From NCBI GenBank assembly GCA_018114805.1, contig CP073042.1:930001-994000 (forward strand): a stretch of DNA of 64,000 nt. The letters run 5' to 3'. The position numbers and the translations under genes are program-made. The notes under the pieces are model-generated. The model saw only the letters and a program-made list of their open reading frames with translations, was not told the DNA's origin and made no database searches. Within the stretch, counting starts at the first letter, position 1. The number at the start of each line of letters is the position of its first letter. Positions 44,682 through 54,471 of the stretch are shown here, piece after piece. Source of the stretch: Candidatus Streptomyces philanthi. GTDB taxonomy: Bacteria; Actinomycetota; Actinomycetes; Streptomycetales; Streptomycetaceae.

Positions 44682-44710
44682 GGCTTCCTCCCGGGCCCGC
44701 CTCAGCGTTA

Positions 44711-44726
44711 GTGACTCATGAGTAAC
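44711..44726. promoter_or_regulatory. Near-perfect palindrome upstream of the acyl-CoA ligase
   Basis: GTGACTCATGAGTAAC is a 16-nt inverted repeat with one mismatched pair, 30 nt upstream of the ligase start. Its TTACT-N4-AGTAA form resembles operators of actinobacterial fatty-acid regulators (TetR type). Candidate only; no regulator gene lies next to it. Confidence 0.5.
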
Positions 44727-44829
44727 CTTCGAGCAGTGATCAGAGTAGATGGCCGCGCCCCGGCGCGTAAGGGGCTGCAACCTCCTTGTTAAAACAGTGA
44801 CCGGCGCCTTTGCGCGCGCGGACAGGCGA

Positions 44830-44858
44830 GGGGCCCGCAGCGCGCAGCTGCGGGCCCC
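44830..44858 (-). terminator. lepA terminator hairpin
   Basis: GGGGCCCGCAGC (44830-44841) pairs perfectly with GCTGCGGGCCCC (44847-44858), loop GCGCA, 65 nt beyond the lepA stop. Confidence 0.8.
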
Positions 44859-44922
44859 GGTGCCCCACGACCGGACGGGGCCGGCCCGCGTGACGGGGGC
44901 CGGCCCGGGTGGGGCGGTGTCG

Positions 44923-46809
44923 TTACTTCTTCGCCTTGGCGTCCCCGCCGTCGGAGTCCGAGGACAGCACGGCGATGAACGCCTCCTGCGGCACCTCCAC
45001 GCTGCCGACCATCTTCATGCGCTTCTTGCCCTCCTTCTGCTTCTCAAGGAGCTTGCGCTTACGGGAGATGTCGCCGCCGTAGCACTTCGCGAGCACGTCC
45101 TTACGGATCGCGCGCACCGTCTCACGGGCGATGACACGGCTGCCGATCGCGGCCTGGATGGGCACCTCGAAGTTCTGCCGCGGGATCAGCTCGCGCAGCT
45201 TGGCCACCAGGCGCACGCCGTAGGAGTACGCCTTGTCCTTGTGCGTGATCGCGGAGAAGGCGTCCACCTTGTCCCCGTGCAGCAAGATGTCCACCTTGAC
45301 CAGCGAGGCGGTCTGCTCGCCGGTGGGCTCGTAGTCGAGCGAGGCGTACCCGCGCGTCTTGGACTTGAGCTGGTCGAAGAAGTCGAAGACGATCTCGGCC
45401 AGCGGCAGCGTGTAGCGCAGTTCGACACGGTCCTCGGAGAGGTAGTCCAAGCCGAGCAGTGTGCCGCGGCGAGCCTGGCACAGCTCCATGATCGCCCCGA
45501 TGAACTCGCTGGGCGCCAGCACCGTGGCCCGCACCACCGGCTCGTACACCTCGGCGATCTTGCCGGTGGGGAACTCGCTCGGGTTGGTGACCGTGTGCTC
45601 CGCGCCGTCCTCCATGATCACGCGGTAGATCACGTTGGGGGCGGTGGCGATCAGGTCGAGGCCGAACTCGCGCTCCAGCCGCTCCCGGATCACGTCCAGG
45701 TGCAGCAGGCCGAGGAAGCCGACGCGGAGGCCGAAGCCAAGCACGGCCGAGGTCTCCGGCTCGTAGACCAGCGCGGCGTCGTTGAGCTGCAACTTGTCGA
45801 GCGCGTCCCGCAGCTCCGGGTAGTCGGAGCCGTCCAGCGGATACAGGCCCGAGAACACCATCGGCTTGGGGTCCTTGTAGCCGCCGAGCGGCTCCGTGGC
45901 GCCCTTGGTGAACGCCGTGATCGTGTCACCAACCTTGGACTGGCGGACGTCCTTCACGCCGGTGATCAGGTAGCCCACCTCGCCGACGCAGAGCCCGTCG
46001 GACGCATTCATCTCGGGCGAGGAGACGCCGATCTCAAGGAGCTCGTGCGCGGCGCCCGTGGACATCATCCGGATGCGCTCGCGCTTGTTGAGCTGGCCGT
46101 CGATCACACGGACGTAGGTGACGACACCGCGGTACGAGTCGTAGACCGAGTCGAAGATCATCGCGCGGGGCGGGGCGTCGGCGTCGCCCACCGGCGCCGG
46201 CACCGTGTCCACCACGCGGTTCAGCAGCTCGGCCACGCCCTCGCCGGTCTTCGCCGAGACCTTCAGCACCTCGCTCGGGTCGCAGCCGATGAGGTGTGCC
46301 AGCTCGGCGGCGAACTTCTCGGGCTGCGCGGCCGGCAGGTCGATCTTGTTGAGCACCGGGATGATCGTAAGGTCGTTCTCCATCGCCAGGTACAGGTTGG
46401 CGAGGGTCTGCGCCTCGATCCCCTGGGCCGCGTCCACGAGCAGGATGCAGCCCTCGCACGCGGCGAGCGAGCGGGAGACCTCGTAGGTGAAGTCCACGTG
46501 GCCCGGGGTGTCGATCATGTTCAGGACGTGGGTGGAACCCTGGGACTCGCCCTCGGTGGGCGCCCAGGGCAACCGGACCGCCTGGGACTTGATCGTGATG
46601 CCACGCTCACGCTCGATGTCCATACGGTCCAGGTACTGCGCGCGCATCTGCCGCTGCTCCACCACACCCGTCAGCTGGAGCATCCGGTCGGCGAGCGTGG
46701 ACTTGCCGTGGTCGATATGCGCGATGATGCAGAAGTTACGGATGAGAGCCGGATCGGTACGGCTCGGCTCCGGCACGTGGGTAGGGATCGCGGGCACGCA
46801 GGGGTCCAT
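44923..46809 (-). CDS. lepA: Elongation factor 4 (LepA)
   Basis: Translational GTPase LepA/EF4, acting on stalled or assembling ribosomes. G1 [16 protein letters not shown]2 [12 protein letters not shown]3 DTPGHVDF and G4 NKIDLP are intact. The domain II/III structure and the LepA-specific C-terminus ending [33 protein letters not shown] are also intact. 628 residues from ATG 46809; GTG 46797 ([11 protein letters not shown]) matches some homologues better, so the start is uncertain by four codons. Divergent from rpsT, the usual arrangement. Confidence 0.96.
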   Translation of the reverse strand: MDPCVPAIPTHVPEPSRTDPALIRNFCIIAHIDHGKSTLADRMLQLTGVVEQRQMRAQYLDRMDIERERGITIKSQAVRLPWAPTEGESQGSTHVLNMIDTPGHVDFTYEVSRSLAACEGCILLVDAAQGIEAQTLANLYLAMENDLTIIPVLNKIDLPAAQPEKFAAELAHLIGCDPSEVLKVSAKTGEGVAELLNRVVDTVPAPVGDADAPPRAMIFDSVYDSYRGVVTYVRVIDGQLNKRERIRMMSTGAAHELLEIGVSSPEMNASDGLCVGEVGYLITGVKDVRQSKVGDTITAFTKGATEPLGGYKDPKPMVFSGLYPLDGSDYPELRDALDKLQLNDAALVYEPETSAVLGFGLRVGFLGLLHLDVIRERLEREFGLDLIATAPNVIYRVIMEDGAEHTVTNPSEFPTGKIAEVYEPVVRATVLAPSEFIGAIMELCQARRGTLLGLDYLSEDRVELRYTLPLAEIVFDFFDQLKSKTRGYASLDYEPTGEQTASLVKVDILLHGDKVDAFSAITHKDKAYSYGVRLVAKLRELIPRQNFEVPIQAAIGSRVIARETVRAIRKDVLAKCYGGDISRKRKLLEKQKEGKKRMKMVGSVEVPQEAFIAVLSSDSDGGDAKAKK

Positions 46810-46915
46810 TCGGTGATTGAACGCAGCTAGCAGCTAGGTGGGACGAGGTGACAGTCCCGCCCATCGTCCCACGAGTGGCAGCCGCCGTCTGGTTTGGGAG
46901 GCCACAGCACCTGCT

Positions 46916-46931
46916 GGTACTCTAGAGTACC
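46916..46931. promoter_or_regulatory. Perfect 16-bp palindrome between lepA and rpsT
   Basis: GGTACTCTAGAGTACC is a perfect inverted repeat in the divergent region, 107 nt from the lepA start and 111 nt before the rpsT start. It may be an operator, or overlap a rpsT -10 element (TAGAGT). No known consensus is recognised. Confidence 0.5.
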
Positions 46932-47041
46932 GTGCCTAGTCACTTATCTTTACGCGGTCCTGTGCGCGGCACTCTGGGGAAACGCCCTTCGGGGCCTCTC
47001 CGGAAAACCGAGAAATCCGACAAACCTGCAAAGGCTCTTTC

Positions 47042-47308
47042 GTGGCGAACATCAAGTCCCAGATCAAGCGGAACAAGACGAACGAGAAGGCGCGCCAGCG
47101 CAACAAGGCCGTCAAGTCCTCGCTCCGTACCGCGATCCGCAAGACCCGTGAGGCCGTGGCAAGCGGTGACCTCGAGAAGGCCACCGTCACCGCCCGCGAG
47201 GCGTCCAAGAAGCTCGACAAGGCCGCCAGCAAGGGCGTCATCCACAAGAACGCCGCCGCCAACAAGAAGTCGGCGCTGGCCGCCCAGGTTTCCGCCCTGA
47301 GCGCCTGA
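47042..47308 (+). CDS. rpsT: 30S ribosomal protein S20
   Basis: Primary 16S rRNA-binding protein of 88 residues: [20 protein letters not shown] start, helical and Lys/Arg/Ala-rich, ending [12 protein letters not shown] 47042 has an upstream AAAGG ribosome site. It is divergent from lepA in the standard lepA-rpsT-holA neighbourhood. Confidence 0.97.
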   Translation: MANIKSQIKRNKTNEKARQRNKAVKSSLRTAIRKTREAVASGDLEKATVTAREASKKLDKAASKGVIHKNAAANKKSALAAQVSALSA

Positions 47309-47697
47309 TCCACCGCCTCACCAGCGGTTACGGCCAGCTCTGGCCGACCGCGAACAGTGGCTGACGCCCGCGAAGCGATCACCTCGCTCGCGTTCCACGC
47401 GTCCTCCCACGGTGCCTGGCCGAGCTTTGTTCTCCACGTCGATACGGACTCCGCGGACCCTCTCTCCCGCGCCCCGCCAGCCCCGGAGCGCACGCTCCGC
47501 AGGCCGGTCACCACGACATCGCACGACACGCGGCCTGCCTTCGCCACGCGGGTGTCGTGCGCTAAGCTCGCGGATTCTTCACCAAGGCCCCGCGCCCCTT
47601 CCGATTCCCCCGGAGGGCGCGGGGCCTTTGGCGTACCCCTTGGGCGGCGGCTCTGGCGCGGTGGCTTGGTGCGCTGGCGTGGTGACGGTGGAGCCGG
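47309..47697. other. 389-nt region after rpsT with two hairpins
   Basis: CGGCCAGCTCTGGCCG (47331-47346) is a small hairpin just after the rpsT stop. A long stem follows at 47584-47628 (see terminator). In between, TAAGCT at about 47562 with an upstream TTCGCC could be a promoter for a short transcript ending at that stem, so a small RNA of ~60 nt is possible. No protein gene is supported. Confidence 0.45.
47584..47628. terminator. Strong hairpin terminator between rpsT and the SGNH gene
   Basis: AAGGCCCCGCGCCC (47584-47597) pairs with GGGCGCGGGGCCTT (47615-47628), a perfect 14-bp stem with a 17-nt loop. It can act in both directions, for rpsT and for the minus-strand hydrolase gene that ends at 47698. 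Confidence 0.8.
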
Positions 47698-48861
47698 CTA
47701 GTGCGGGGCGAACACGGGCCGCCGGCGGCGAAGGCGACGCGGGCGAAACGCTCGCCGACCAGCGCGTGGCCGCCGGCGTCGGGGTGGAGCAGGTCGGGCA
47801 GGGGGAGATCGGCGAAGTCCCGCTCGCCGTAGAGGTCGCGCCCGTCGAGGTAGTACAGGCGCGGATCGGCGGCGGCGCGCTCGGTGACGACGCGCGACAG
47901 GTCGTCGGGGATGACGCGCAGGCTCAGCCGCCCGGCGGCGAGATCCGCCGGATCGCCGAAGGTCATGAAGCGCGGCACGGGAGCGTCGGGATCGGGCGCC
48001 GTGGGCCCCGGGGCGTCCTCGACCAGCGGGCTGTGGATCGGCGAGACGACCAGCAACGGGGTGTCCGGGTGGCCCTCGCGCACGCTGTCGAGGAAGCCGT
48101 GGACGGCCGTGGCCAGGGCGCGGCGGCGCATCAGGTCGGTGTTCACGAGGTTGATGCCGACCTTGACGCTGATCAGGTCGGCCGGGGCGGCCCGGATGGC
48201 GCGCGCCGTGAACGGGTCGAGCAGGGCGTTGCCGTTCAGCCCGAGGTTGATCAACTCCACGCCCGCGCGGGCGGCGACGATGGCGGGAGGTCCGGGTGGG
48301 GTTGGCGATCCGCACGCCGTGGCTGATGGAACTGCCGTGGTGCAGCCACACCCGCCGCCCGGACTCCGGGGCCGGTCGTACGGGGACGTCGGCGCGCAGC
48401 GCGCGGAGGTGGGTGACCTCCGTCTGCGGAAGCCAGATCTCGATGTCCTTCTCGCGGGCGGGCAAGCCGGCGAAGCGTACGGTGCCCGGCGCACCGGAGG
48501 CGTACGCGACGGCCCGCGTCACCGGGTCGACGGTGACGGTCGCCCCGCCGCCGGACGGCGCGGCCTGCGCGGCCAGCAGGCCGTCGACCAGCAGGTCGTA
48601 CCGGCCGGCCGGGCCCGCGACCGCGCCGCGCTGCACGGTACGGGTGGCCAGCACGTCCAGCTCCAGCACGGTGGCGGCGCCGCGCAGGGCCAGGCGTACG
48701 CCGGCGGACTGGGACGCCATCAGGGCCAGGTGGTCGTCGTGCGCCTGGGCGATGGCGTGCGGTGGAAGCCGGCGCGGGAGGAGGCCGTCGGCGGTGGCCT
48801 CGACGTGCAGAGCGCCGCGCAGCATGGCTGGTGCAAGGGGGGTGGTGACCAGTTCCGTCAT
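47698..48861 (-). pseudogene. SGNH/GDSL-type hydrolase, frameshifted twice
   Basis: Esterase or lipase of the SGNH fold, ~387 residues if repaired. From ATG 48861 (MTELVTTPLAPAMLRGAL; upstream GGAGGAG) an N-terminal beta domain leads to the nucleophile block GSSISHGVRIANPTRT. The frame is then lost at about 48290. The rest is in another frame: IVAARAGVELINLGLNGN (blocks II-III), LISVKVGINLVNTD, and block V DLLHPDAGGHALVGERFA with the catalytic Asp and His. A second lesion at about 47716 displaces the natural ending (VFAPH, TAG 47698-47700). Intracellular by lack of signal peptide. Substrate unknown. Confidence 0.82.
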
Positions 48862-49293
48862 GGGTGGTGCGCTCCTCCGTGAGGGTCGACAGGGTGCCGT
48901 ACCGCGCGCCGCCCGGCCGCGATCGATGCTGCCCTTTTCCTTCCCCCGAGCGGCCGCCTGACCCTCTCCTCCGGAGGCCCCCCTGTGGGCCGCCCGTGCG
49001 AGGCGCAGTCCTCCCGACGCGCTGCGGGCGTGCCGGGAGGTGGTGTCTCGGGGAGCCCGCGCACGAGATGCTGGCGGGTGTCGAGCAGCGTACGAGGTAG
49101 CGGGCTGCGAGGTCCACGGCCCGCGCCGTGGTCGCAGCGGTGGTGTGCGAACGGCAGTTCGGGGGCCGCTGTCGGGGCGCGTACCGAAGCGCGGTGGGGG
49201 GAGCGGGGGGCGTGACGCGGTGAATGTCGCGGTCCGGAAGCGATGCTGAAGACAGCACCGGCACGGCTTGGGGGGTCGGGTAATGTGCACGCC
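48862..49293. other. 432-nt divergent intergenic region
   Basis: This lies between the SGNH hydrolase start (minus) and the membrane protein start (plus). It is uniformly G+C-rich with no family-like coding pattern in any frame. It should hold two promoters; I see no clear operator. Confidence 0.4.
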
Positions 49294-50306
49294 ATGTCGA
49301 CACCGGGGGATCAGCCCAATCCGTACGCCCAGCCGCCGTCAAACCCGACGGAAACGTCCCAGCGCAGCAGCCGGGCGGGCAACAACCGGGCCAACCAGCG
49401 CCCCATCCGTACGCGTATCCGCCCACTCCGGCCGGCTCGCAGCCCGGGCAGCCGGGACAGTCCGCCGCGGCGCACCCGACGATGCCCGGCGGCGTACCGA
49501 CCCAGCCACCAGGTCAGGCAGCCGGTCCGTGGGGACAGCCCGCGAGCCCCTATCCCGGCCAGGTCGCGGCGGGTTACGGCCCGGGGGCGCCCGCGCCCGC
49601 CGCGCCCTCCGGCAGTGCGAAGAAGCGCGGCCCGCTGTGGGCGCTGGGTGGCGCGGTGGTGGCCTCGGCCGTCTGGGCCGGCGTCACCTTCGCCACGGGC
49701 GGCTTCGACGGGGGCCCGGAGCCCGAACTCGGCAGTTACGCCTACACCGGCAACCTGTGCTCCTACACCGACTACGCCCCGATCAAGAAGGCCGGGTTCA
49801 GCAAGGAGGAGTCGACCGGGGAGAAGAAGAACCCGCTGGCGAGCGGCACCGAGCACGAGGCGCTCGACACGATGCAGTGCAACACCGACCTGGAGGCGGA
49901 GAACACCAGCAGCTCCGACTACGCCTCGACCTGGCTCTCCACGTCGGCCCTGCTCCACCGTGAGACCGACCCGAAGCCGGAGTTCGAGGCGCTGTACCGC
50001 GCCTACGAGAACCAGCGCGGGACCACGCACACGTACAAGGTCGCCCCGGTCTCCGGCCTCGGCGACGAGGCATACGTGGTGACGCAGGTGGAGAAGGACG
50101 GGAAGGACGACGGCAGCTACGTCATCCTCGGGATCCGCGACGGCTGGATGACGTACCAGTTGTCCTGGTCCAACTACATCTCCAGCAGCTCCAGCGTCAC
50201 CCCGCCAGACAGCAAGAAGGTGACCGAGATGCTCTCGGAGAGCGCCAAGTCCACCATGGCGCACTGGCAGAAGCAGGAACCGCTGCCGGAGGCCGAGGCG
50301 GAGTAG
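49294..50306 (+). pseudogene. Single-pass membrane protein with Pro/Gln-rich N-terminus, frameshifted
   Basis: From ATG 49294: MSTPGDQPNPYAQPPSNPT, then a missing G at about 49350 shifts the frame. The following frame continues the Pro/Gln/Gly-rich N-terminal tail, then a membrane helix (PLWALGGAVVASAVWAGVTFA, with a KKRG stop signal before it). An extracellular domain with paired Cys follows (NLCSYTDYAPIKKAG...TMQCNTDLEAENTSSSDYAS) to TAG 50306. In-frame internal starts exist, e.g. ATG 49482 (MPGGVPTQPPG), which could still make the membrane domain. Function unknown; this architecture is common in Streptomyces surface proteins. Confidence 0.72.
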
Positions 50307-50658
50307 CCCTTCTGCCCCCGCTCCCCGGCTCCGCCGGCCCAACGGGAGCCGGGGCCCACCCTCGCCGGCCCGGAGGGTTTCACGTGCCCCTGGCCTCCTG
50401 CGGAGGGCTTCTCGTACGTACGGCCTCCCTGGAGCGACCACCGCGCGGCGACGCTTCGGGGAGGGCACGACACGCGAGGCCCGGCGCCGAACGCGGTGGG
50501 GAGCCGTGATCCGCGGGTCGGCGGCCCCACGGGGCGGTGTCCCGCGGCACGGCGTCCCGGGTGGCCGGGGGGCCGAACTCGCCTCGCCGGCGCCCCAACC
50601 GGACGACGCCGCCGCGTACCGCGCGGCCCCGGGCGTGCCGACGGGCTCTGGCCTGGAG
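50307..50658. other. 352-nt intergenic region between convergent genes
   Basis: This lies between the membrane protein (plus) and holA (minus), both ending here. G+C-rich, with no supported gene and no single dominant hairpin; CACGTGCCCCTGGCCTCC near 50382 is one of several weak inverted repeats. Confidence 0.35.
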
Positions 50659-51648
50659 TCAGCCGCGGCCGGAACGTGCGGCCCGGGCCACGGCAACCAC
50701 GGCCTTCTCCAGCGCATACTCCGGGTCGTCGCCACCGCCCTTGACCCCCGCGTCGGCGTCGGCCACCGCCCGCAGGGCTATGACCACGCCATCCGCTGAC
50801 CAGCCGCGCATCTGCTGTCGCACCCGGTCGATCTTCCACGGCGGCATTCCCAGCTCGCGGGCGAGATCGCCGGGACGCGCACCGCGCGGGGCCGAGGCCA
50901 GCTTGCCGATGGAGCGCACCCCCTGCGCCAACGCGCTGGTGATCAGCACCGGGGCCATCCCCGTGCCCAGCGCCCAGCGCAGCGCCTCCAGAGCCTCCGC
51001 CGCCCGCCCCTCGACCGCACGGTCGGCCACGGTGAAGCTGGACGCCTCGGCGCGACCCGTGTAATAGCGCCCGACGATCGCCTCGTCGATGGTGCCCTCG
51101 ACATCGGCGGTGAGCTGGGTGCAGGCGCTGGCCAGTTCCCGCAGGTCGCTGCCGATGGCGTCGACCAGGGCCTGGCACGCCTCCGGCGTGGCGGAGCGGC
51201 CGATGGCGCGGAACTCCGACCGTACGAACGCCAGCCGGTCGGCCGGCTTGGTCATCTTGGGACAGGCGACCTCGCGGGCCCCGGCCTTGCGAGCCGCGTC
51301 GAGCAGCCCCTTGCCCTTCGCTCCTCCCGCGTGCAGCAGAACGAGCGTGATCTCCTTGGCCGGCGCCGCCAGACACCCCTTCACGTCCTTGATCGTGTCG
51401 GCGGAGAGGTCCTGCGCGGAGCGGACCACCACGACCTTGCGCTCGGCGAACAGCGACGGGCTGGTCAACTCGGCCAGGGTGCCCGGCTGCAACGCGTCCG
51501 GGGCGAGGTCGCGCACGTCCGTGTCGGGGTAGGCGGCGCGCGCGGCGGCCACCACCTGCTGCACGGCGCGGTCGAGCAGCAGGTCCTCCTGGCCCACGGC
51601 CAGTGTCACGGGGGCAAGCGGATCGTCGGTCGTCGTCTTCTTGGCCAT
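50659..51648 (-). CDS. holA: DNA polymerase III subunit delta
   Basis: Clamp-loader subunit that opens the beta sliding clamp. 329 residues from ATG 51648 (MAKKTTTDDPLAPVTLAVGQEDLLLDRAVQQVV). The N-terminal domain binds beta (FAERKVVVVRSAQDLS). The AAA-like and collar regions follow: LRELASACTQLTADVEGTIDEAIVGRYYTGRAEASSFTVADRAVEG and the C-terminal helical part. An in-frame GTG at 51672 is an alternative start. Usual position after rpsT in Streptomyces. Intact. Confidence 0.93.
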   Translation of the reverse strand: MAKKTTTDDPLAPVTLAVGQEDLLLDRAVQQVVAAARAAYPDTDVRDLAPDALQPGTLAELTSPSLFAERKVVVVRSAQDLSADTIKDVKGCLAAPAKEITLVLLHAGGAKGKGLLDAARKAGAREVACPKMTKPADRLAFVRSEFRAIGRSATPEACQALVDAIGSDLRELASACTQLTADVEGTIDEAIVGRYYTGRAEASSFTVADRAVEGRAAEALEALRWALGTGMAPVLITSALAQGVRSIGKLASAPRGARPGDLARELGMPPWKIDRVRQQMRGWSADGVVIALRAVADADAGVKGGGDDPEYALEKAVVAVARAARSGRG

Positions 51649-51852
51649 CGCCCACAGCATCCCACGTGCCACTGATACACCGGACGACCAGCACGCTCCC
51701 GCCCACGCTCACCGCCTCTCGCGCGTCCATGTCGGTCCTCTCCCCCCATGTCCACGGCTTTCCTTCGCTGTCCTGCGTCGTGCCCTGCGCCCGCCCCTCG
51801 GGTACGTCGTACCCGTGCCTGAGCAGCGCCGGGTCCGGCTCGCCCCCCGCTG

Positions 51853-52041
51853 GGGCCTGCCCCGTTCGGGCCTGCCCCGTTCGGGTGGCCGGCCGTCGTC
51901 GCCTCCAGGCCGAGCGACGGTGCAGCGCTCGCGTCCGCACCCGCGCGTAGGCGTAGACGTGCGCCCGCGCGGGATCGTCCGCTCTCGCGAGGTGGCCCGT
52001 CTCGTGGGGTGCCTCTCGCGGGGTGGCCCGTCTCGTGGGGT
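51853..52041. repeat. Short tandem and direct repeats before the 92-aa gene
   Basis: A 15-nt unit GGGCCTGCCCCGTTC occurs twice in tandem (51853-51867, 51868-51882). Further on GGTGGCCCGTCTCGTGGGGT occurs at 51991-52010 and 52022-52041, a 31-nt period with a similar segment (CTCTCGCG) between copies. They lie within a 432-nt region without a supported gene (51649-52080). Origin probably slippage. Confidence 0.7.
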
Positions 52042-52080
52042 GGCCCGGGACGCTCGTCTGCTGTCACGCACAATGGGCCG

Positions 52081-52359
52081 GTGAGCACACGACCCCTGAC
52101 CGAGGAGCAGCCCGAACCCGCGACCCGCCACCTGCTGGTTCTCCCCGACCGCGACGCCGCCGAGGACGCGGCCCAGGAGGTCGTGGACCGCTTCGGGCTC
52201 AACGAGGAACCGCAGGTCGTACGGGAGGCGCTGGCCGGAGAGGACGATGCCGAGGACGCCCAGTGGCTCGTCGTCATCGAGGATCCGGAGGCGTCACTCG
52301 CCGTGCCGGCGCTCGACGCCTTCGCCGCGGAGTACGACGGGTGGCACGAGGCGGAGTGA
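52081..52359 (+). CDS. Small acidic conserved protein
   Basis: 92-residue acidic protein: VSTRPLTEEQPEPATRHLLVLPDRDAAEDAAQEVVDRFGLNEEPQVVREAL...DAQWLVVIEDPEASLAVPALDAFAAEYDGWHEAE. It has a ferredoxin-like beta-alpha-beta pattern. The size and DxxxA layout resemble RraB-type ribonuclease E inhibitors, but similarity is too weak to assert. GTG 52081 is chosen because the sequence upstream is repetitive. No identified partner nearby. Frame intact. Confidence 0.6.
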   Translation: MSTRPLTEEQPEPATRHLLVLPDRDAAEDAAQEVVDRFGLNEEPQVVREALAGEDDAEDAQWLVVIEDPEASLAVPALDAFAAEYDGWHEAE

Positions 52360-52439
52360 GGGTGGCGTCGGGCGGCGCGGGCGCCCGTGGCCTCGGCCCG
52401 CCTCCCGCCACTACCGCGTCCCGTTTCCTGCCTCCCCTC

Positions 52440-53906
52440 CTACCTCGGGCACCCTTCTCCCTCTGACGACGCCATGGCCTCCGCCGTGACCTCAGGACCC
52501 ACTCCGGCCTCCGCCCTGGTCCAGTCGCCCGGGGCGGCCTCGGTTCCCGGCCCGGTCGCGGCGCGCGGCCCGCTCCCGGTTCCGCGCTCGGCCTCGGGGC
52601 CGCTTCCAGTCCCGCACTCCTCCCCCAGTGCGTCGGTCGTGGCGGCGGAGCCGGAGGCGGCCTCGGCTTCGGGTGTGGGCAACTCGCGTATGTGCGGCAC
52701 CGGCAACGGCAGGACCCACAGCAGGCACAGCACGGCACACGCGGTTCCGATCCACAGGGTGGGACGCAGCCCGATGGTTGACCCGAGCGCGCCTGCGGTG
52801 AGGGCGCCCAGCGGGCGGACGCCGTGGGTGAGGGTGCGATAGGCGCCGGTGACCCGGGCGCGCAGCGCGTCCGGTATGAGCGCGGCCTGCAGTGAGCTGA
52901 CGGAGACGTCGGCGATCATCGCGCCTACGCAGGAGCCCAGTTCCGCGAGGAAGAGCAGCCCCAGAACGAGTGGCGTCGGCCCGCCCGCGAGCGGCACGAG
53001 CAGCAGCGGAGCGGAAAAGAGGGTGTATCCCAGGACGGCGGAGCGACCGATGCCCAGGCGGCGGGTCACCCGTCCCGCCGTGGCCGCACCGACGAGTCCG
53101 CCGGCCGCCCCCACCGCGAGCACGATCCCGAGCAGGTCGGCGCCTAGCCCCAGTTCTGAGGTGACGTAGAGGACGAAGAGGGTGTGGAACATGAAGTTGA
53201 AGAACTGGATGGTGGAGGAGGCTGCGAAGGTGGCGCGCATGACGGATGAGCGCGTGATCCACCACAGCCCGGCCGTGAAGTGCCCCTTGGCTGGCGCCGA
53301 GGGCGGCGGCTCAGCGGGGTCGATCGTAGTAAGGCACCGCGCCGACAACAGGTAGGTGAACGCGTCAGCCACCAAGGCGAGCGGAGCAGCCAGCGTCTGC
53401 ACGAGGAAGCCGCCGGCGCTGGGCCCCGCCACGTAGGCGAGCGAACGGCTGCCGTTGATCAACGAGTTGGCCTCGACATAGCGCGTGCTGGGGACCAGCG
53501 CGACGAACAGCGTGGCGTTGCAGACGTCGAAGAGCACGGTCAGCGAGCCGACGGCGAAGGCCGTGAGGTAGAGCTGGGTGAGGCTGAGGAGGTCAAGGGC
53601 GTACGCGACGGGCAGGGACGCGATGAGCCCGGCCCGCGCGAGGTCAGAGACGATCATGATCCGGCGGCGGCTGGCCCGGCGGTCGACCCAGGCCCCGGCG
53701 GCAAGCGAGAACAGCAGCGCGGGCAGCAACTGCGCGGTGGCGAGCCACCCCATCTCGGCCGCGTCCGCATGCAGGATGAACACCGCGGCGAGGGGTAGCG
53801 CCAGCAGGGAGATCTGATCGCCGATCAGGGAGACGCCCTGGCCAACCCAGTATCGGCGGAACAGGCCTTGGCGCAACAGCGCAGGCGCTCTCTCGACGAT
53901 GCTCAC
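52440..53906 (-). CDS. MFS transporter
   Basis: Major facilitator of about 12 membrane helices, 488 residues, similar to the DHA-type drug exporter and MFS_3 groups: FRRYWVGQGVSLIGDQISLLALPLAAVF at the N-terminus, GAWVDRRASRRRIMI in the loop 2-3 motif. The tail is a long disordered Ala/Gly/Glu region with repeated GTGSGPxAxxGT units. GTG 53906 has GGAGGGCAC and overlaps the stop of the upstream ArsR-like gene (GTGA), so the pair is one operon. Intact. Substrate unknown, probably an exported drug or toxic compound. Confidence 0.87.
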   Translation of the reverse strand: MSIVERAPALLRQGLFRRYWVGQGVSLIGDQISLLALPLAAVFILHADAAEMGWLATAQLLPALLFSLAAGAWVDRRASRRRIMIVSDLARAGLIASLPVAYALDLLSLTQLYLTAFAVGSLTVLFDVCNATLFVALVPSTRYVEANSLINGSRSLAYVAGPSAGGFLVQTLAAPLALVADAFTYLLSARCLTTIDPAEPPPSAPAKGHFTAGLWWITRSSVMRATFAASSTIQFFNFMFHTLFVLYVTSELGLGADLLGIVLAVGAAGGLVGAATAGRVTRRLGIGRSAVLGYTLFSAPLLLVPLAGGPTPLVLGLLFLAELGSCVGAMIADVSVSSLQAALIPDALRARVTGAYRTLTHGVRPLGALTAGALGSTIGLRPTLWIGTACAVLCLLWVLPLPVPHIRELPTPEAEAASGSAATTDALGEECGTGSGPEAERGTGSGPRAATGPGTEAAPGDWTRAEAGVGPEVTAEAMASSEGEGCPR

Positions 53907-54466
53907 GTGCCCTCCGGGTTCGGGATGTCGCTCACTGCCGCCTCGCCCGCCGCTGCCGGGCCCGCCTCCGCGGGGTTCGTTCTCGCGGGGTTGCCCGGCC
54001 GTCGCCCGTCGCTGTCCGCCGTCGGCGTGACCGTCACGGGCCCCTTGTGCGTCGCTGCGGCGTCGGTGGCCAAGCCCACCTCGGGGACTGATCCTGGCAC
54101 TGCCACCTGCGACAGCGCGAAGCCAGCCCGGATGACCTGCACGAGTCGGGCCCCCGGCGGCCGGGAGTCCGGTCGCGTCCCACGTGCTTCGAAGGGACGC
54201 AGCAGCGCATCGGTCCGCTGCTGGAAGGCGGACAGTTCGCCCGCTGTCAGGTACAGCAGGACGTCGCTGATCCGACCGGCCTCCCGAGTCGCGCTGCAGG
54301 GCCCGTGGACGCGGAGCAGGCCGACCAGACGCATCCGTGTCAGATGCGCATACGCCCGCAGAGCGCGTGGGTCGGTGAACCGCGTCCCGCGCGCGGGGGG
54401 TTGCGCCGGACTCGAGGCGTCGGATCGCCCTGAGCCGTGGGGGGCGCCTTCGCCATGCTCCGACAT
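53903..54466 (-). CDS. ArsR-like regulator with an internal deletion
   Basis: 187 residues from ATG 54466 (MSEHGEGAPHGSGRSDASSPAQPP). The start of a winged-helix domain is clear: TDPRALRAYAHLTRMRLVGLLRVHGPCSATR. It then jumps to EAGRISDVLLYLTAGELSAFQQRTDALLRPFE, which in homologues lies ~100 residues later. The missing part would contain the recognition helix and wing and the linker. The frame is kept, so this is a true in-frame deletion rather than a base-call error. It probably cannot bind DNA normally. The C-terminal ~65 residues are low-complexity. It is coupled to the MFS gene it should regulate. Confidence 0.72.
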   Translation of the reverse strand: MSEHGEGAPHGSGRSDASSPAQPPARGTRFTDPRALRAYAHLTRMRLVGLLRVHGPCSATREAGRISDVLLYLTAGELSAFQQRTDALLRPFEARGTRPDSRPPGARLVQVIRAGFALSQVAVPGSVPEVGLATDAAATHKGPVTVTPTADSDGRRPGNPARTNPAEAGPAAAGEAAVSDIPNPEGT

Positions 54467-54471
54467 CTTCT

